A stretch of 64,000 bases of DNA from Apostichopus japonicus (Eukaryota; Echinodermata; Holothuroidea; Aspidochirotida; Stichopodidae): assembly GCF_037975245.1 (NCBI RefSeq), contig NC_092561.1, forward strand, positions 15,693,001-15,757,000. Direction: 5' to 3'. Of the stretch, positions 43,584-59,698 are shown piece after piece. The translations under genes and the position numbers were made by a program. Position 1 is the stretch's first letter. Each line of letters opens with the position of its first letter. Below the pieces are notes generated by a model. It searched no databases and had not been told where the DNA came from. It saw only the letters and a list, made by a program, of their open reading frames with translations.

Positions 43584-44295
43584 TCAGTCTGTGTTCTATC
43601 AGTACAAAGATGTAATGAAGCACGGACTACAAGAAACCGCACGTTATAAGCAGCTCCCCTCAAACAACCCGCTAATCGCGTCACTCGACCTGTGCTCGAT
43701 TCTGATTGGCCGAGTGCGACAGCCGCGAGTCGTTCTGATTAGCTAAGCGGCAATGGCAAATTTCAGCAGCCTAATTTAAGCGAACGGTAGTCAAAACTGC
43801 TCATGCCGGGCAGGAAAATGGTAGTCACTTTCAAAAAGTATCTATTTCTTAGACTTTCTGCCATTTAAAATGACGGAAAATTGGTGAAAACTCTTATCGA
43901 AAACCCTCGAGCTTCGCATTTGACAGTCAGTCAGCAATCCCCAATTGTGACGTCATGAACATTACCTTCGTCGATTGGTCAGATTAGGCTAACACAGAGT
44001 TAGCGTCAAGTGTAATTTTACGTGTGATATTTTAACGAAATGACAGGGTGAAGCCAATATTCGACCATTCGGGACAAATTTGGCCTTATCGAATTCACCC
44101 CTCACCGATATTTCACCACATAGAACATCACACGACGAACAAGAAACGGCATCAAACTCCGCCGAGCTTCCATTCCCACGGGTTCTGATGCAGACATCGG
44201 GGTAGTTCGCTTACGTCCGTTCAAAACATCGCCTGCTTGACGGGTATCGCTAATATAATGCCACACATTGAGGGACTTTCTACATTTTACTGTGA

Positions 44296-44637
<342 letters not shown>

Positions 44638-44884
44638 ATGCATCTTTCCTGTCACGAAGACGAATCGAAATCCAACGGCTCTTTTAAGGGCCATCAAATA
44701 TCCCCAGAGAGAGTTACTCATTCCTCTCCCTCGAAACATGCAATTCGTCGTCTTAATTCTTTTCTTTGTGTGAGTGAATGTATGTGTGTGTGTATGTATA
44801 CGCCAGCATCGGGCAAAATAAGTTATATGCATAGGCAATTTTGCTAGAAATTTCAAAACACCGTAATTGAAATCCACCCCCTCC

Positions 44885-45089
44885 CTCAAGTGAAGTCCCC
44901 CCCCCCCCTTTAGTAATCCCTACCTAATTGGCTCTCCAGTTCCGACCTCCTGTTTATTTATATAGACAACTTTCCCTAGAAAAAAAAAAAACAAGTGTCT
45001 ATTCTACAAAACTTCAATATTATCCCCGTAGGACCTCTTGCGAAGGTCGAGCAGGGGTAAACTCCTTTTATTTATACTCAAGTGAAGTC
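44885..45089 (+). mobile_element. LINE-A 3' fragment, unit 6
   Basis: Duplications at 44885-44897 and 45077-45089, with a slightly longer poly-C run than in unit 5. Confidence 0.87.
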
Positions 45090-45690
45090 GGTTATTATAC
45101 GTAATAAAATTCTGCAACAACCCCCAGTTCACCAATACAGCAAACCAGTGAAGTTCTAAGACATACGACCCAACAAGCAAGACAATACGAACTTCCCCCA
45201 CCCCTCCACCCCCCTCCCGAATCGCTACTTGTCCATTGAACACAATGCATGCACGACTGTACCGTTACACGATTAGTCCCAAATGCGAGACAACATATCA
45301 TTTGAAAATGCGCCCTTTTTTACCACTGCCAGAACAGTTTCCCTTGCCTCGGGCATTTTATTTGGCTCACGCGGTAGATCACTGGTAATGTGAGCCGAGG
45401 AAGTTACTTTTCCAAGCTCGTTCCCTTCGCTAGGCTTGGCGAGTCGATTACGTAACACGCATGCTATTGTTCCAGACTAATTAGCTAGAAAGGTGCAGAA
45501 GTTGACAGTGGCGAAAAATGAACGTCAGTCTTACTAAAGAGCGGATTTTCATATGTGGCTATGTCGCGATCATCGCAAGTGAAACTATTCAGTGTTTGTG
45601 TGTGGTGGGGGAGGACCTAGAGGTTATTTATCGTTATTGTTGGATTTATTATGGATTATTATGGATTCTAATACCTGCCTGTCTTGTCTC

Positions 45691-46413
45691 CTTACACCGT
45701 ACAAACCTAGCAGAACCCTACGGTCATCATCGCAGGAATTGCTCAAGGAGAAGAGAACAAGATGCAAGACCGGCGACAGAGCCTTCTCAGTCAGCGCTCC
45801 CAGAATGCCTATACCGAACTCTGTGAGTGTATGCATTTCTCTTACCACTTTTAAAAACTGCTTTGAAAGCATATTATGTTCGACTCGCTTTTACTGTGTG
45901 ATTGACTGTGTTTTAACTGTCATTGTGCATAGATACTACGTTTGGAACTAGTTACTTAATTCTGAACATTTGATTTTTTTTAATATCTATCTTTCATTTA
46001 TTTAGTACGTTTAGACTCTATTTTGTATCGTTTAGTATTGGGTATTTGATCTGTTTTAGGATTTTGTAATAATTCTCATACTGTAATGTATTTTTTTTTT
46101 TGTAATTTAAAAATTTTCATTTATTTACTACGTTTAGGGCTCTATTTTGTATCGTTTAGTATTTAGGCTTTTACAATAATTCTCTTACTGTACTATAGTT
46201 CCTCATACTTATATATATTTAAACCTGGACTATGATTGAATCTATTTACATGCTTCTGAAATTGTTTTGGAGTATATGCGTTTTAGTATCGTTTAGTACG
46301 GGTGTGTTTTTTTTATATTGTTGCCTTTGGCTTTTACTTTTTTTCTTTTTTTTTTTGCGCAGCTTTGCTGATTATGCGCTACATAAATATCACTTATTAA
46401 TATTATTATTATC
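45691..46413 (+). mobile_element. LINE-B 3' fragment, unit 6
   Basis: Type II form, as in unit 5. Confidence 0.7.
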
Positions 46414-46618
46414 GATAAACGGGCCCCAGAACGTGATCAACTACACGGTCAATGGCTTGAGAGTAACAGGTATATATGATACAATGTTAGATTACTTAAA
46501 ATAAGAGACAACGAAACTGCATGTTTGAGGAGGGGGAGATAAGTCTGCCGTTTCTGGAATATAGGATGGCCCTTAAAAGAGCCGTTGGATGTCGAGCCTT
46601 CTACACGAGAAGAACAAT

Positions 46619-46990
46619 CTACTTGGAGGTGGTGTACTTGGTGACAGCCTTGGTACCCTCTGAGACGGCATGCTTGGCGAGCTCACCAGGCAGCAACAGT
46701 CTGACGGCGGTCTGGACCTCCCGACTGGTGATGGTGGACTTCCTGTTGTAGTGGGCCAAACGGGAAGCTTCGGCGGCGATACGCTCGAAGATGTCGTTCA
46801 CGAAGCTGTTCATGATAGACATAGCACGGCTAGAGATACCGGTGTCTGGGTGGACCTGCTTCATGACTTTGTAGATGTAGATACTGTAAGTCTCACGCCT
46901 GGTCCTTCGCCTCTTCTTGTCTCCTGGGTTGCGAGGTGCCTTGGACTTGGCGGCCTTCTTTGCTCCCTTTCCTGCAGCTTTTGGTGCCAT
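46619..46990 (-). CDS. histone H2B, unit 6
   Basis: Intact, identical in protein. Stem-loop at 46568-46583. Confidence 0.98.
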   Translation of the reverse strand: MAPKAAGKGAKKAAKSKAPRNPGDKKRRRTRRETYSIYIYKVMKQVHPDTGISSRAMSIMNSFVNDIFERIAAEASRLAHYNRKSTITSREVQTAVRLLLPGELAKHAVSEGTKAVTKYTTSK

Positions 46991-47354
46991 TTTGGACGTG
47001 AAGTTTTCGTTGCGATACGGTAAGTAAAGCGATGAATGAATGAGTGTCCTCCACGCTGCGAAATGTATTTATGACAGATTTGATATCACTTCAGCGAAGC
47101 AGAAAAACTTCCCATATTGACAAAGCACGTGCTATGCATTGCACAGCACACACGAGCTGGCCAATCACAATGCGGAAGCTTTTCTTAATTCTTTCACGCA
47201 TTGTACGATCAGGGCAAAGGGTGGCATAGAATCCCCTCATAAGGGCACTGTGCTGTAGCTTTAGAGTCCGGACTACTTGAATGAGAGCTTTCCGGCAGGC
47301 AAATCATTTCTTTGATTCGTTTCAAGTCGAAAACATACCCAAATTTACTTCATC

Positions 47355-47735
47355 ATGACTGGCAGGGGCAAAGGTGGTAAGGCCAGGGCAAAGGCCAAGA
47401 GTCGATCTGCAAGAGCAGGGCTTCAATTCCCAGTAGGTCGTGTACACAGGTTCCTGCGAAGAGGAAATTACGCCCAGAGGATCGGCGCTGGCGCACCCGT
47501 CTACCTGGCTGCCGTACTAGAGTACCTCGCCGCCGAGATCTTGGAATTGGCCGGTAACGCTGCACGTGACAACAAGAAGACCAGGATCATCCCCCGTCAT
47601 CTCCAACTCGCCATCCGAAACGACGAGGAGTTGAACAAACTCTTGAGCGGAGTCACCATCGCCCAGGGAGGTGTTCTTCCAAACATCCAGGCTGTCCTTC
47701 TACCCAAGAAGACATCCGGAGGCAAGAAGGCTTAA
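47355..47735 (+). CDS. histone H2A, sixth intact copy
   Basis: Intact, identical in protein. Stem-loop at 47774-47789. Confidence 0.98.
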   Translation: MTGRGKGGKARAKAKSRSARAGLQFPVGRVHRFLRRGNYAQRIGAGAPVYLAAVLEYLAAEILELAGNAARDNKKTRIIPRHLQLAIRNDEELNKLLSGVTIAQGGVLPNIQAVLLPKKTSGGKKA

Positions 47736-48112
47736 AGGGGAGGTTGCATTGCAATCGCCCATCGATTACCAACGGCTCTTTTAAGGGCCATCAAATCACC
47801 CAGAAAGATATACTCATTCCTCTCCTCAAACATGCTTGCGTCAGTGTCTTATTTCTCCTTTTAAGTTAGATGTATCAGCTAGCTGCAACCCCAATAATCG
47901 TGGGGCTTCGGACCCTCAGCCAAAAACCAAAGGTCAGAAACCCCAAGATTTGATTGAAAACTCCTGCTGGACAGAAAACTAACATCCCATAAAAAAAAAA
48001 AATTAAAAAAAATATATATAATGTATGTAGGGAACTTTTCACATGATTTTGGCCGCAGGTTTTATGAATTAAGTATTTAGCAAGATATCTTGGATTAGGG
48101 GATAAAGGGAAC

Positions 48113-48144
<32 letters not shown>

Positions 48145-48649
48145 GAATAATTTTTGTAACTTTTTGGGTTTGAAATAAAAATAGATATTGTGTTTGGCTG
48201 CTTCAATGAGCTTACTGGTAGCAATGCATCTGGGGGTGTTAAGTCAGATCCTAAGGGCTTTGTTATTAATAGTCTTAGAAATTTGAAACTTGTAACAACT
48301 AACGAGGCATATACTACCGCAAGTATTAATCGTTTCGCACCTTTCAATGTTATTAAGTCTGGAAATTTTTGTCGGTGTGTTACGTAATCAATTCGCAAAG
48401 CCAAGCCGAGGGAACGAGCATCAGCTCAAATTTTCCCCCGATCTACTGCGAGAGCCTATTGAAATGCCCGAGGCAGGTAAACTGTTATGGCAGTGGTATT
48501 AAATTTAAGATCCGTGCTTTGAACGATAGAGATATTACTACGTTTTTAAGATTTACTTCTCTTGTATTGGAGATCGTTAACATACACGCTGATGTGTGTC
48601 AACCCATGTTAACACGCTTATAATACAAAGGCGATTAGGATAGAGGATC

Positions 48650-48684
<35 letters not shown>

Positions 48685-48946
48685 ATTAGGGGTTATGATT
48701 ATGAGTTAGGGATAAGCTCACTTTGATTATTTATTAGTGAATTGCATCATGCACGAAGGGAATCACCAACCACCCAGCATAGAAGTAATAATAACAATAA
48801 TAATGATAATCATTTAAAAAATAATAATAATAATGAGACGACAAGTTGCATGTTCGGAGGGAGAGAAAAATCTGCTCTAACTGGTAGATATGATGGCCCT
48901 TAAAAGAGCCGTTGGTTTTCGAGAATCCGTCGGAGACAGATACGAT

Positions 48947-49363
<417 letters not shown>

Positions 49364-50075
49364 TCAGTCTGTGTTCTATCAGTACAAAGATGTAATGAAG
49401 CACGGACTACAAGAAACCGCACGTTATAAGCAGCTCCCCTCAAACAACCCGCTAATCGCGTCACTCGACCTGTGCTCGATTCTGATTGGCCGAGTGCGAC
49501 AGCCGCGAGTCGTTCTGATTAGCTAAGCGGCAATGGCAAATTTCAGCAGCCTAATTTAAGCGAACGGTAGTCAAAACTGCTCATGCCGGGCAGGAAAATG
49601 GTAGTCACTTTCAAAAAGTATCTATTTCTTAGACTTTCTGCCATTTAAAATGACGGAAAATTGGTGAAAACTCTTATCGAAAACCCTCGAGCTTCGCATT
49701 TGACAGTCAGTCAGCAATCCCCAATTGTGACGTCATGAACATTACCTTCGTCGATTGGTCAGATTAGGCTAACACAGAGTTAGCGTCAAGTGTAATTTTA
49801 CGTGTGATATTTTAACGAAATGACAGGGTGAAGCCAATATTCGACCATTCGGGACAAATTTGGCCTTATCGAATTCACCCCTCACCGATATTTCACCACA
49901 TAGAACATCACACGACGAACAAGAAACGGCATCAAACTCCGCCGAGCTTCCATTCCCACGGGTTCTGATGCAGACATCGGGGTAGTTCGCTTACGTCCGT
50001 TCAAAACATCGCCTGCTTGACGGGTATCGCTAATATAATGCCACACATTGAGGGACTTTCTACATTTTACTGTGA

Positions 50076-50417
<342 letters not shown>

Positions 50418-50664
50418 ATGCATCTTTCCTGTCACGAAGACGAATCGAAATCCAACGGCTCTTTTAAGGGCCATCAAATATCCCCAGAGAGAGTTACTCA
50501 TTCCTCTCCCTCGAAACATGCAATTCGTCGTCTTAATTCTTTTCTTTGTGTGAGTGAATGTATGTGTGTGTGTATGTATACGCCAGCATCGGGCAAAATA
50601 AGTTATATGCATAGGCAATTTTGCTAGAAATTTCAAAACACCGTAATTGAAATCCACCCCCTCC

Positions 50665-50869
50665 CTCAAGTGAAGTCCCCCCCCCCCCTTTAGTAATCCC
50701 TACCTAATTGGCTCTCCAGTTCCGACCTCCTGTTTATTTATATAGACAACTTTCCCTAGAAAAAAAAAAAACAAGTGTCTATTCTACAAAACTTCAATAT
50801 TATCCCCGTAGGACCTCTTGCGAAGGTCGAGCAGGGGTAAACTCCTTTTATTTATACTCAAGTGAAGTC
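50665..50869 (+). mobile_element. LINE-A 3' fragment, unit 7
   Basis: Duplications at 50665-50677 and 50857-50869. Confidence 0.87.
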
Positions 50870-51470
50870 GGTTATTATACGTAATAAAATTCTGCAACAA
50901 CCCCCAGTTCACCAATACAGCAAACCAGTGAAGTTCTAAGACATACGACCCAACAAGCAAGACAATACGAACTTCCCCCACCCCTCCACCCCCCTCCCGA
51001 ATCGCTACTTGTCCATTGAACACAATGCATGCACGACTGTACCGTTACACGATTAGTCCCAAATGCGAGACAACATATCATTTGAAAATGCGCCCTTTTT
51101 TACCACTGCCAGAACAGTTTCCCTTGCCTCGGGCATTTTATTTGGCTCACGCGGTAGATCACTGGTAATGTGAGCCGAGGAAGTTACTTTTCCAAGCTCG
51201 TTCCCTTCGCTAGGCTTGGCGAGTCGATTACGTAACACGCATGCTATTGTTCCAGACTAATTAGCTAGAAAGGTGCAGAAGTTGACAGTGGCGAAAAATG
51301 AACGTCAGTCTTACTAAAGAGCGGATTTTCATATGTGGCTATGTCGCGATCATCGCAAGTGAAACTATTCAGTGTTTGTGTGTGGTGGGGGAGGACCTAG
51401 AGGTTATTTATCGTTATTGTTGGATTTATTATGGATTATTATGGATTCTAATACCTGCCTGTCTTGTCTC

Positions 51471-52193
51471 CTTACACCGTACAAACCTAGCAGAACCCTA
51501 CGGTCATCATCGCAGGAATTGCTCAAGGAGAAGAGAACAAGATGCAAGACCGGCGACAGAGCCTTCTCAGTCAGCGCTCCCAGAATGCCTATACCGAACT
51601 CTGTGAGTGTATGCATTTCTCTTACCACTTTTAAAAACTGCTTTGAAAGCATATTATGTTCGACTCGCTTTTACTGTGTGATTGACTGTGTTTTAACTGT
51701 CATTGTGCATAGATACTACGTTTGGAACTAGTTACTTAATTCTGAACATTTGATTTTTTTTAATATCTATCTTTCATTTATTTAGTACGTTTAGACTCTA
51801 TTTTGTATCGTTTAGTATTGGGTATTTGATCTGTTTTAGGATTTTGTAATAATTCTCATACTGTAATGTATTTTTTTTTTTGTAATTTAAAAATTTTCAT
51901 TTATTTACTACGTTTAGGGCTCTATTTTGTATCGTTTAGTATTTAGGCTTTTACAATAATTCTCTTACTGTACTATAGTTCCTCATACTTATATATATTT
52001 AAACCTGGACTATGATTGAATCTATTTACATGCTTCTGAAATTGTTTTGGAGTATATGCGTTTTAGTATCGTTTAGTACGGGTGTGTTTTTTTTATATTG
52101 TTGCCTTTGGCTTTTACTTTTTTTCTTTTTTTTTTTGCGCAGCTTTGCTGATTATGCGCTACATAAATATCACTTATTAATATTATTATTATC
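51471..52193 (+). mobile_element. LINE-B 3' fragment, unit 7
   Basis: Type II form, as in unit 5. Confidence 0.7.
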
Positions 52194-52398
52194 GATAAAC
52201 GGGCCCCAGAACGTGATCAACTACACGGTCAATGGCTTGAGAGTAACAGGTATATATGATACAATGTTAGATTACTTAAAATAAGAGACAACGAAACTGC
52301 ATGTTTGAGGAGGGGGAGATAAGTCTGCCGTTTCTGGAATATAGGATGGCCCTTAAAAGAGCCGTTGGATGTCGAGCCTTCTACACGAGAAGAACAAT

Positions 52399-52770
52399 CT
52401 ACTTGGAGGTGGTGTACTTGGTGACAGCCTTGGTACCCTCTGAGACGGCATGCTTGGCGAGCTCACCAGGCAGCAACAGTCTGACGGCGGTCTGGACCTC
52501 CCGACTGGTGATGGTGGACTTCCTGTTGTAGTGGGCCAAACGGGAAGCTTCGGCGGCGATACGCTCGAAGATGTCGTTCACGAAGCTGTTCATGATAGAC
52601 ATAGCACGGCTAGAGATACCGGTGTCTGGGTGGACCTGCTTCATGACTTTGTAGATGTAGATACTGTAAGTCTCACGCCTGGTCCTTCGCCTCTTCTTGT
52701 CTCCTGGGTTGCGAGGTGCCTTGGACTTGGCGGCCTTCTTTGCTCCCTTTCCTGCAGCTTTTGGTGCCAT
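52399..52770 (-). CDS. histone H2B, unit 7
   Basis: Intact, identical in protein. Stem-loop at 52348-52363. Confidence 0.98.
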   Translation of the reverse strand: MAPKAAGKGAKKAAKSKAPRNPGDKKRRRTRRETYSIYIYKVMKQVHPDTGISSRAMSIMNSFVNDIFERIAAEASRLAHYNRKSTITSREVQTAVRLLLPGELAKHAVSEGTKAVTKYTTSK

Positions 52771-53134
52771 TTTGGACGTGAAGTTTTCGTTGCGATACGG
52801 TAAGTAAAGCGATGAATGAATGAGTGTCCTCCACGCTGCGAAATGTATTTATGACAGATTTGATATCACTTCAGCGAAGCAGAAAAACTTCCCATATTGA
52901 CAAAGCACGTGCTATGCATTGCACAGCACACACGAGCTGGCCAATCACAATGCGGAAGCTTTTCTTAATTCTTTCACGCATTGTACGATCAGGGCAAAGG
53001 GTGGCATAGAATCCCCTCATAAGGGCACTGTGCTGTAGCTTTAGAGTCCGGACTACTTGAATGAGAGCTTTCCGGCAGGCAAATCATTTCTTTGATTCGT
53101 TTCAAGTCGAAAACATACCCAAATTTACTTCATC

Positions 53135-53515
53135 ATGACTGGCAGGGGCAAAGGTGGTAAGGCCAGGGCAAAGGCCAAGAGTCGATCTGCAAGAGCAGGG
53201 CTTCAATTCCCAGTAGGTCGTGTACACAGGTTCCTGCGAAGAGGAAATTACGCCCAGAGGATCGGCGCTGGCGCACCCGTCTACCTGGCTGCCGTACTAG
53301 AGTACCTCGCCGCCGAGATCTTGGAATTGGCCGGTAACGCTGCACGTGACAACAAGAAGACCAGGATCATCCCCCGTCATCTCCAACTCGCCATCCGAAA
53401 CGACGAGGAGTTGAACAAACTCTTGAGCGGAGTCACCATCGCCCAGGGAGGTGTTCTTCCAAACATCCAGGCTGTCCTTCTACCCAAGAAGACATCCGGA
53501 GGCAAGAAGGCTTAA
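53135..53515 (+). CDS. histone H2A, seventh intact copy
   Basis: Intact, identical in protein. Stem-loop at 53554-53569. Confidence 0.98.
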   Translation: MTGRGKGGKARAKAKSRSARAGLQFPVGRVHRFLRRGNYAQRIGAGAPVYLAAVLEYLAAEILELAGNAARDNKKTRIIPRHLQLAIRNDEELNKLLSGVTIAQGGVLPNIQAVLLPKKTSGGKKA

Positions 53516-53892
53516 AGGGGAGGTTGCATTGCAATCGCCCATCGATTACCAACGGCTCTTTTAAGGGCCATCAAATCACCCAGAAAGATATACTCATTCC
53601 TCTCCTCAAACATGCTTGCGTCAGTGTCTTATTTCTCCTTTTAAGTTAGATGTATCAGCTAGCTGCAACCCCAATAATCGTGGGGCTTCGGACCCTCAGC
53701 CAAAAACCAAAGGTCAGAAACCCCAAGATTTGATTGAAAACTCCTGCTGGACAGAAAACTAACATCCCATAAAAAAAAAAAATTAAAAAAAATATATATA
53801 ATGTATGTAGGGAACTTTTCACATGATTTTGGCCGCAGGTTTTATGAATTAAGTATTTAGCAAGATATCTTGGATTAGGGGATAAAGGGAAC

Positions 53893-53924
<32 letters not shown>

Positions 53925-54429
53925 GAATAATTTTTGTAACTTTTTGGGTTTGAAATAAAAATAGATATTGTGTTTGGCTGCTTCAATGAGCTTACTGGTA
54001 GCAATGCATCTGGGGGTGTTAAGTCAGATCCTAAGGGCTTTGTTATTAATAGTCTTAGAAATTTGAAACTTGTAACAACTAACGAGGCATATACTACCGC
54101 AAGTATTAATCGTTTCGCACCTTTCAATGTTATTAAGTCTGGAAATTTTTGTCGGTGTGTTACGTAATCAATTCGCAAAGCCAAGCCGAGGGAACGAGCA
54201 TCAGCTCAAATTTTCCCCCGATCTACTGCGAGAGCCTATTGAAATGCCCGAGGCAGGTAAACTGTTATGGCAGTGGTATTAAATTTAAGATCCGTGCTTT
54301 GAACGATAGAGATATTACTACGTTTTTAAGATTTACTTCTCTTGTATTGGAGATCGTTAACATACACGCTGATGTGTGTCAACCCATGTTAACACGCTTA
54401 TAATACAAAGGCGATTAGGATAGAGGATC

Positions 54430-54461
<32 letters not shown>

Positions 54462-54724
54462 GATTAGGGGTTATGATTATGAGTTAGGGATAAGCTCACT
54501 TTGATTATTTATTAGTGAATTGCATCATGCACGAAGGGAATCACCAACCACCCAGCATAGAAGTAATAATAACAATAATAATGATAATCATTTAAAAAAT
54601 AATAATAATAATGAGACGACAAGTTGCATGTTCGGAGGGAGAGAAAAATCTGCTCTAACTGGTAGATATGATGGCCCTTAAAAGAGCCGTTGGTTTTCGA
54701 GAATCCGTCGGAGACAGATACGAT

Positions 54725-55141
<417 letters not shown>

Positions 55142-55850
55142 TCAGTCTGTGTTCTATCAGTACAAAGATGTAATGAAGCACGGACTACAAGAAACCGCAC
55201 GTTATAAGCAGCTCCCCTCAAACAACCCGCTAATCGCGTCACTCGACCTGTGCTCGATTCTGATTGGCCGAGTGCGACAGCCGCGAGTCGTTCTGATTAG
55301 CTAAGCGGCAATGGCAAATTTCAGCAGCCTAATTTAAGCGAACGGTAGTCAAAACTGCTCATGCCGGGCAGGAAAATGGTAGTCACTTTCAAAAAGTATC
55401 TATTTCTTAGACTTTCTGCCATTTAAAATGACGGAAAATTGGTGAAAACTCTTATCGAAAACCCTCGAGCTTCGCATTTGACAGTCAGTCAGCAATCCCC
55501 AATTGTGACGTCATGAACATTACCTTCGTCGAGTCAGATTAGGCTAACACAGAGTTAGCGTCAAGTGTAATTTTACGTGTGATATTTTAACGAAATGACA
55601 GGGTGAAGCCAATATTCGACCATTCGGGACAAATTTGGCCTTATCGAATTCACCCCTCACCGATATTTCACCACATAGAACATCACACGACGAACAAGAA
55701 ACGGCATCAAACTCCGCCGAGCTTCCATTCCCACGGGTTCTGATGCAGACATCGGGGTAGTTCGCTTACGTCCGTTCAAAACATCGCCTGCTTGACGGGT
55801 ATCGCTAATATAATGCCACACATTGAGGGACTTTCTACATTTTACTGTGA

Positions 55851-56192
<342 letters not shown>

Positions 56193-56439
56193 ATGCATCT
56201 TTCCTGTCACGAAGACGAATCGAAATCCAACGGCTCTTTTAAGGGCCATCAAATATCCCCAGAGAGAGTTACTCATTCCTCTCCCTCGAAACATGCAATT
56301 CGTCGTCTTAATTCTTTTCTTTGTGTGAGTGAATGTATGTGTGTGTGTATGTATACGCCAGCATCGGGCAAAATAAGTTATATGCATAGGCAATTTTGCT
56401 AGAAATTTCAAAACACCGTAATTGAAATCCACCCCCTCC

Positions 56440-56643
56440 CTCAAGTGAAGTCCCCCCCCCCCTTTAGTAATCCCTACCTAATTGGCTCTCCAGTTCCGAC
56501 CTCCTGTTTATTTATATAGACAACTTTCCCTAGAAAAAAAAAAAACAAGTGTCTATTCTACAAAACTTCAATATTATCCCCGTAGGACCTCTTGCGAAGG
56601 TCGAGCAGGGGTAAACTCCTTTTATTTATACTCAAGTGAAGTC
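56440..56643 (+). mobile_element. LINE-A 3' fragment, unit 8
   Basis: Duplications at 56440-56452 and 56631-56643. Confidence 0.87.
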
Positions 56644-57244
56644 GGTTATTATACGTAATAAAATTCTGCAACAACCCCCAGTTCACCAATACAGCAAACC
56701 AGTGAAGTTCTAAGACATACGACCCAACAAGCAAGACAATACGAACTTCCCCCACCCCTCCACCCCCCTCCCGAATCGCTACTTGTCCATTGAACACAAT
56801 GCATGCACGACTGTACCGTTACACGATTAGTCCCAAATGCGAGACAACATATCATTTGAAAATGCGCCCTTTTTTACCACTGCCAGAACAGTTTCCCTTG
56901 CCTCGGGCATTTTATTTGGCTCACGCGGTAGATCACTGGTAATGTGAGCCGAGGAAGTTACTTTTCCAAGCTCGTTCCCTTCGCTAGGCTTGGCGAGTCG
57001 ATTACGTAACACGCATGCTATTGTTCCAGACTAATTAGCTAGAAAGGTGCAGAAGTTGACAGTGGCGAAAAATGAACGTCAGTCTTACTAAAGAGCGGAT
57101 TTTCATATGTGGCTATGTCGCGATCATCGCAAGTGAAACTATTCAGTGTTTGTGTGTGGTGGGGGAGGACCTAGAGGTTATTTATCGTTATTGTTGGATT
57201 TATTATGGATTATTATGGATTCTAATACCTGCCTGTCTTGTCTC

Positions 57245-57967
57245 CTTACACCGTACAAACCTAGCAGAACCCTACGGTCATCATCGCAGGAATTGCTCAA
57301 GGAGAAGAGAACAAGATGCAAGACCGGCGACAGAGCCTTCTCAGTCAGCGCTCCCAGAATGCCTATACCGAACTCTGTGAGTGTATGCATTTCTCTTACC
57401 ACTTTTAAAAACTGCTTTGAAAGCATATTATGTTCGACTCGCTTTTACTGTGTGATTGACTGTGTTTTAACTGTCATTGTGCATAGATACTACGTTTGGA
57501 ACTAGTTACTTAATTCTGAACATTTGATTTTTTTTAATATCTATCTTTCATTTATTTAGTACGTTTAGACTCTATTTTGTATCGTTTAGTATTGGGTATT
57601 TGATCTGTTTTAGGATTTTGTAATAATTCTCATACTGTAATGTATTTTTTTTTTTGTAATTTAAAAATTTTCATTTATTTACTACGTTTAGGGCTCTATT
57701 TTGTATCGTTTAGTATTTAGGCTTTTACAATAATTCTCTTACTGTACTATAGTTCCTCATACTTATATATATTTAAACCTGGACTATGATTGAATCTATT
57801 TACATGCTTCTGAAATTGTTTTGGAGTATATGCGTTTTAGTATCGTTTAGTACGGGTGTGTTTTTTTTATATTGTTGCCTTTGGCTTTTACTTTTTTTCT
57901 TTTTTTTTTTGCGCAGCTTTGCTGATTATGCGCTACATAAATATCACTTATTAATATTATTATTATC
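57245..57967 (+). mobile_element. LINE-B 3' fragment, unit 8
   Basis: Type II form, as in unit 5. Confidence 0.7.
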
Positions 57968-58172
57968 GATAAACGGGCCCCAGAACGTGATCAACTACAC
58001 GGTCAATGGCTTGAGAGTAACAGGTATATATGATACAATGTTAGATTACTTAAAATAAGAGACAACGAAACTGCATGTTTGAGGAGGGGGAGATAAGTCT
58101 GCCGTTTCTGGAATATAGGATGGCCCTTAAAAGAGCCGTTGGATGTCGAGCCTTCTACACGAGAAGAACAAT

Positions 58173-58544
58173 CTACTTGGAGGTGGTGTACTTGGTGACA
58201 GCCTTGGTACCCTCTGAGACGGCATGCTTGGCGAGCTCACCAGGCAGCAACAGTCTGACGGCGGTCTGGACCTCCCGACTGGTGATGGTGGACTTCCTGT
58301 TGTAGTGGGCCAAACGGGAAGCTTCGGCGGCGATACGCTCGAAGATGTCGTTCACGAAGCTGTTCATGATAGACATAGCACGGCTAGAGATACCGGTGTC
58401 TGGGTGGACCTGCTTCATGACTTTGTAGATGTAGATACTGTAAGTCTCACGCCTGGTCCTTCGCCTCTTCTTGTCTCCTGGGTTGCGAGGTGCCTTGGAC
58501 TTGGCGGCCTTCTTTGCTCCCTTTCCTGCAGCTTTTGGTGCCAT
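58173..58544 (-). CDS. histone H2B, unit 8
   Basis: Intact, identical in protein. Stem-loop at 58122-58137. Confidence 0.98.
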   Translation of the reverse strand: MAPKAAGKGAKKAAKSKAPRNPGDKKRRRTRRETYSIYIYKVMKQVHPDTGISSRAMSIMNSFVNDIFERIAAEASRLAHYNRKSTITSREVQTAVRLLLPGELAKHAVSEGTKAVTKYTTSK

Positions 58545-58908
58545 TTTGGACGTGAAGTTTTCGTTGCGATACGGTAAGTAAAGCGATGAATGAATGAGTG
58601 TCCTCCACGCTGCGAAATGTATTTATGACAGATTTGATATCACTTCAGCGAAGCAGAAAAACTTCCCATATTGACAAAGCACGTGCTATGCATTGCACAG
58701 CACACACGAGCTGGCCAATCACAATGCGGAAGCTTTTCTTAATTCTTTCACGCATTGTACGATCAGGGCAAAGGGTGGCATAGAATCCCCTCATAAGGGC
58801 ACTGTGCTGTAGCTTTAGAGTCCGGACTACTTGAATGAGAGCTTTCCGGCAGGCAAATCATTTCTTTGATTCGTTTCAAGTCGAAAACATACCCAAATTT
58901 ACTTCATC

Positions 58909-59289
58909 ATGACTGGCAGGGGCAAAGGTGGTAAGGCCAGGGCAAAGGCCAAGAGTCGATCTGCAAGAGCAGGGCTTCAATTCCCAGTAGGTCGTGTACA
59001 CAGGTTCCTGCGAAGAGGAAATTACGCCCAGAGGATCGGCGCTGGCGCACCCGTCTACCTGGCTGCCGTACTAGAGTACCTCGCCGCCGAGATCTTGGAA
59101 TTGGCCGGTAACGCTGCACGTGACAACAAGAAGACCAGGATCATCCCCCGTCATCTCCAACTCGCCATCCGAAACGACGAGGAGTTGAACAAACTCTTGA
59201 GCGGAGTCACCATCGCCCAGGGAGGTGTTCTTCCAAACATCCAGGCTGTCCTTCTACCCAAGAAGACATCCGGAGGCAAGAAGGCTTAA
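58909..59289 (+). CDS. histone H2A, eighth intact copy
   Basis: Intact, identical in protein. Stem-loop at 59328-59343. Confidence 0.98.
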   Translation: MTGRGKGGKARAKAKSRSARAGLQFPVGRVHRFLRRGNYAQRIGAGAPVYLAAVLEYLAAEILELAGNAARDNKKTRIIPRHLQLAIRNDEELNKLLSGVTIAQGGVLPNIQAVLLPKKTSGGKKA

Positions 59290-59666
59290 AGGGGAGGTTG
59301 CATTGCAATCGCCCATCGATTACCAACGGCTCTTTTAAGGGCCATCAAATCACCCAGAAAGATATACTCATTCCTCTCCTCAAACATGCTTGCGTCAGTG
59401 TCTTATTTCTCCTTTTAAGTTAGATGTATCAGCTAGCTGCAACCCCAATAATCGTGGGGCTTCGGACCCTCAGCCAAAAACCAAAGGTCAGAAACCCCAA
59501 GATTTGATTGAAAACTCCTGCTGGACAGAAAACTAACATCCCATAAAAAAAAAAAATTAAAAAAAATATATATAATGTATGTAGGGAACTTTTCACATGA
59601 TTTTGGCCGCAGGTTTTATGAATTAAGTATTTAGCAAGATATCTTGGATTAGGGGATAAAGGGAAC

Positions 59667-59698
<32 letters not shown>

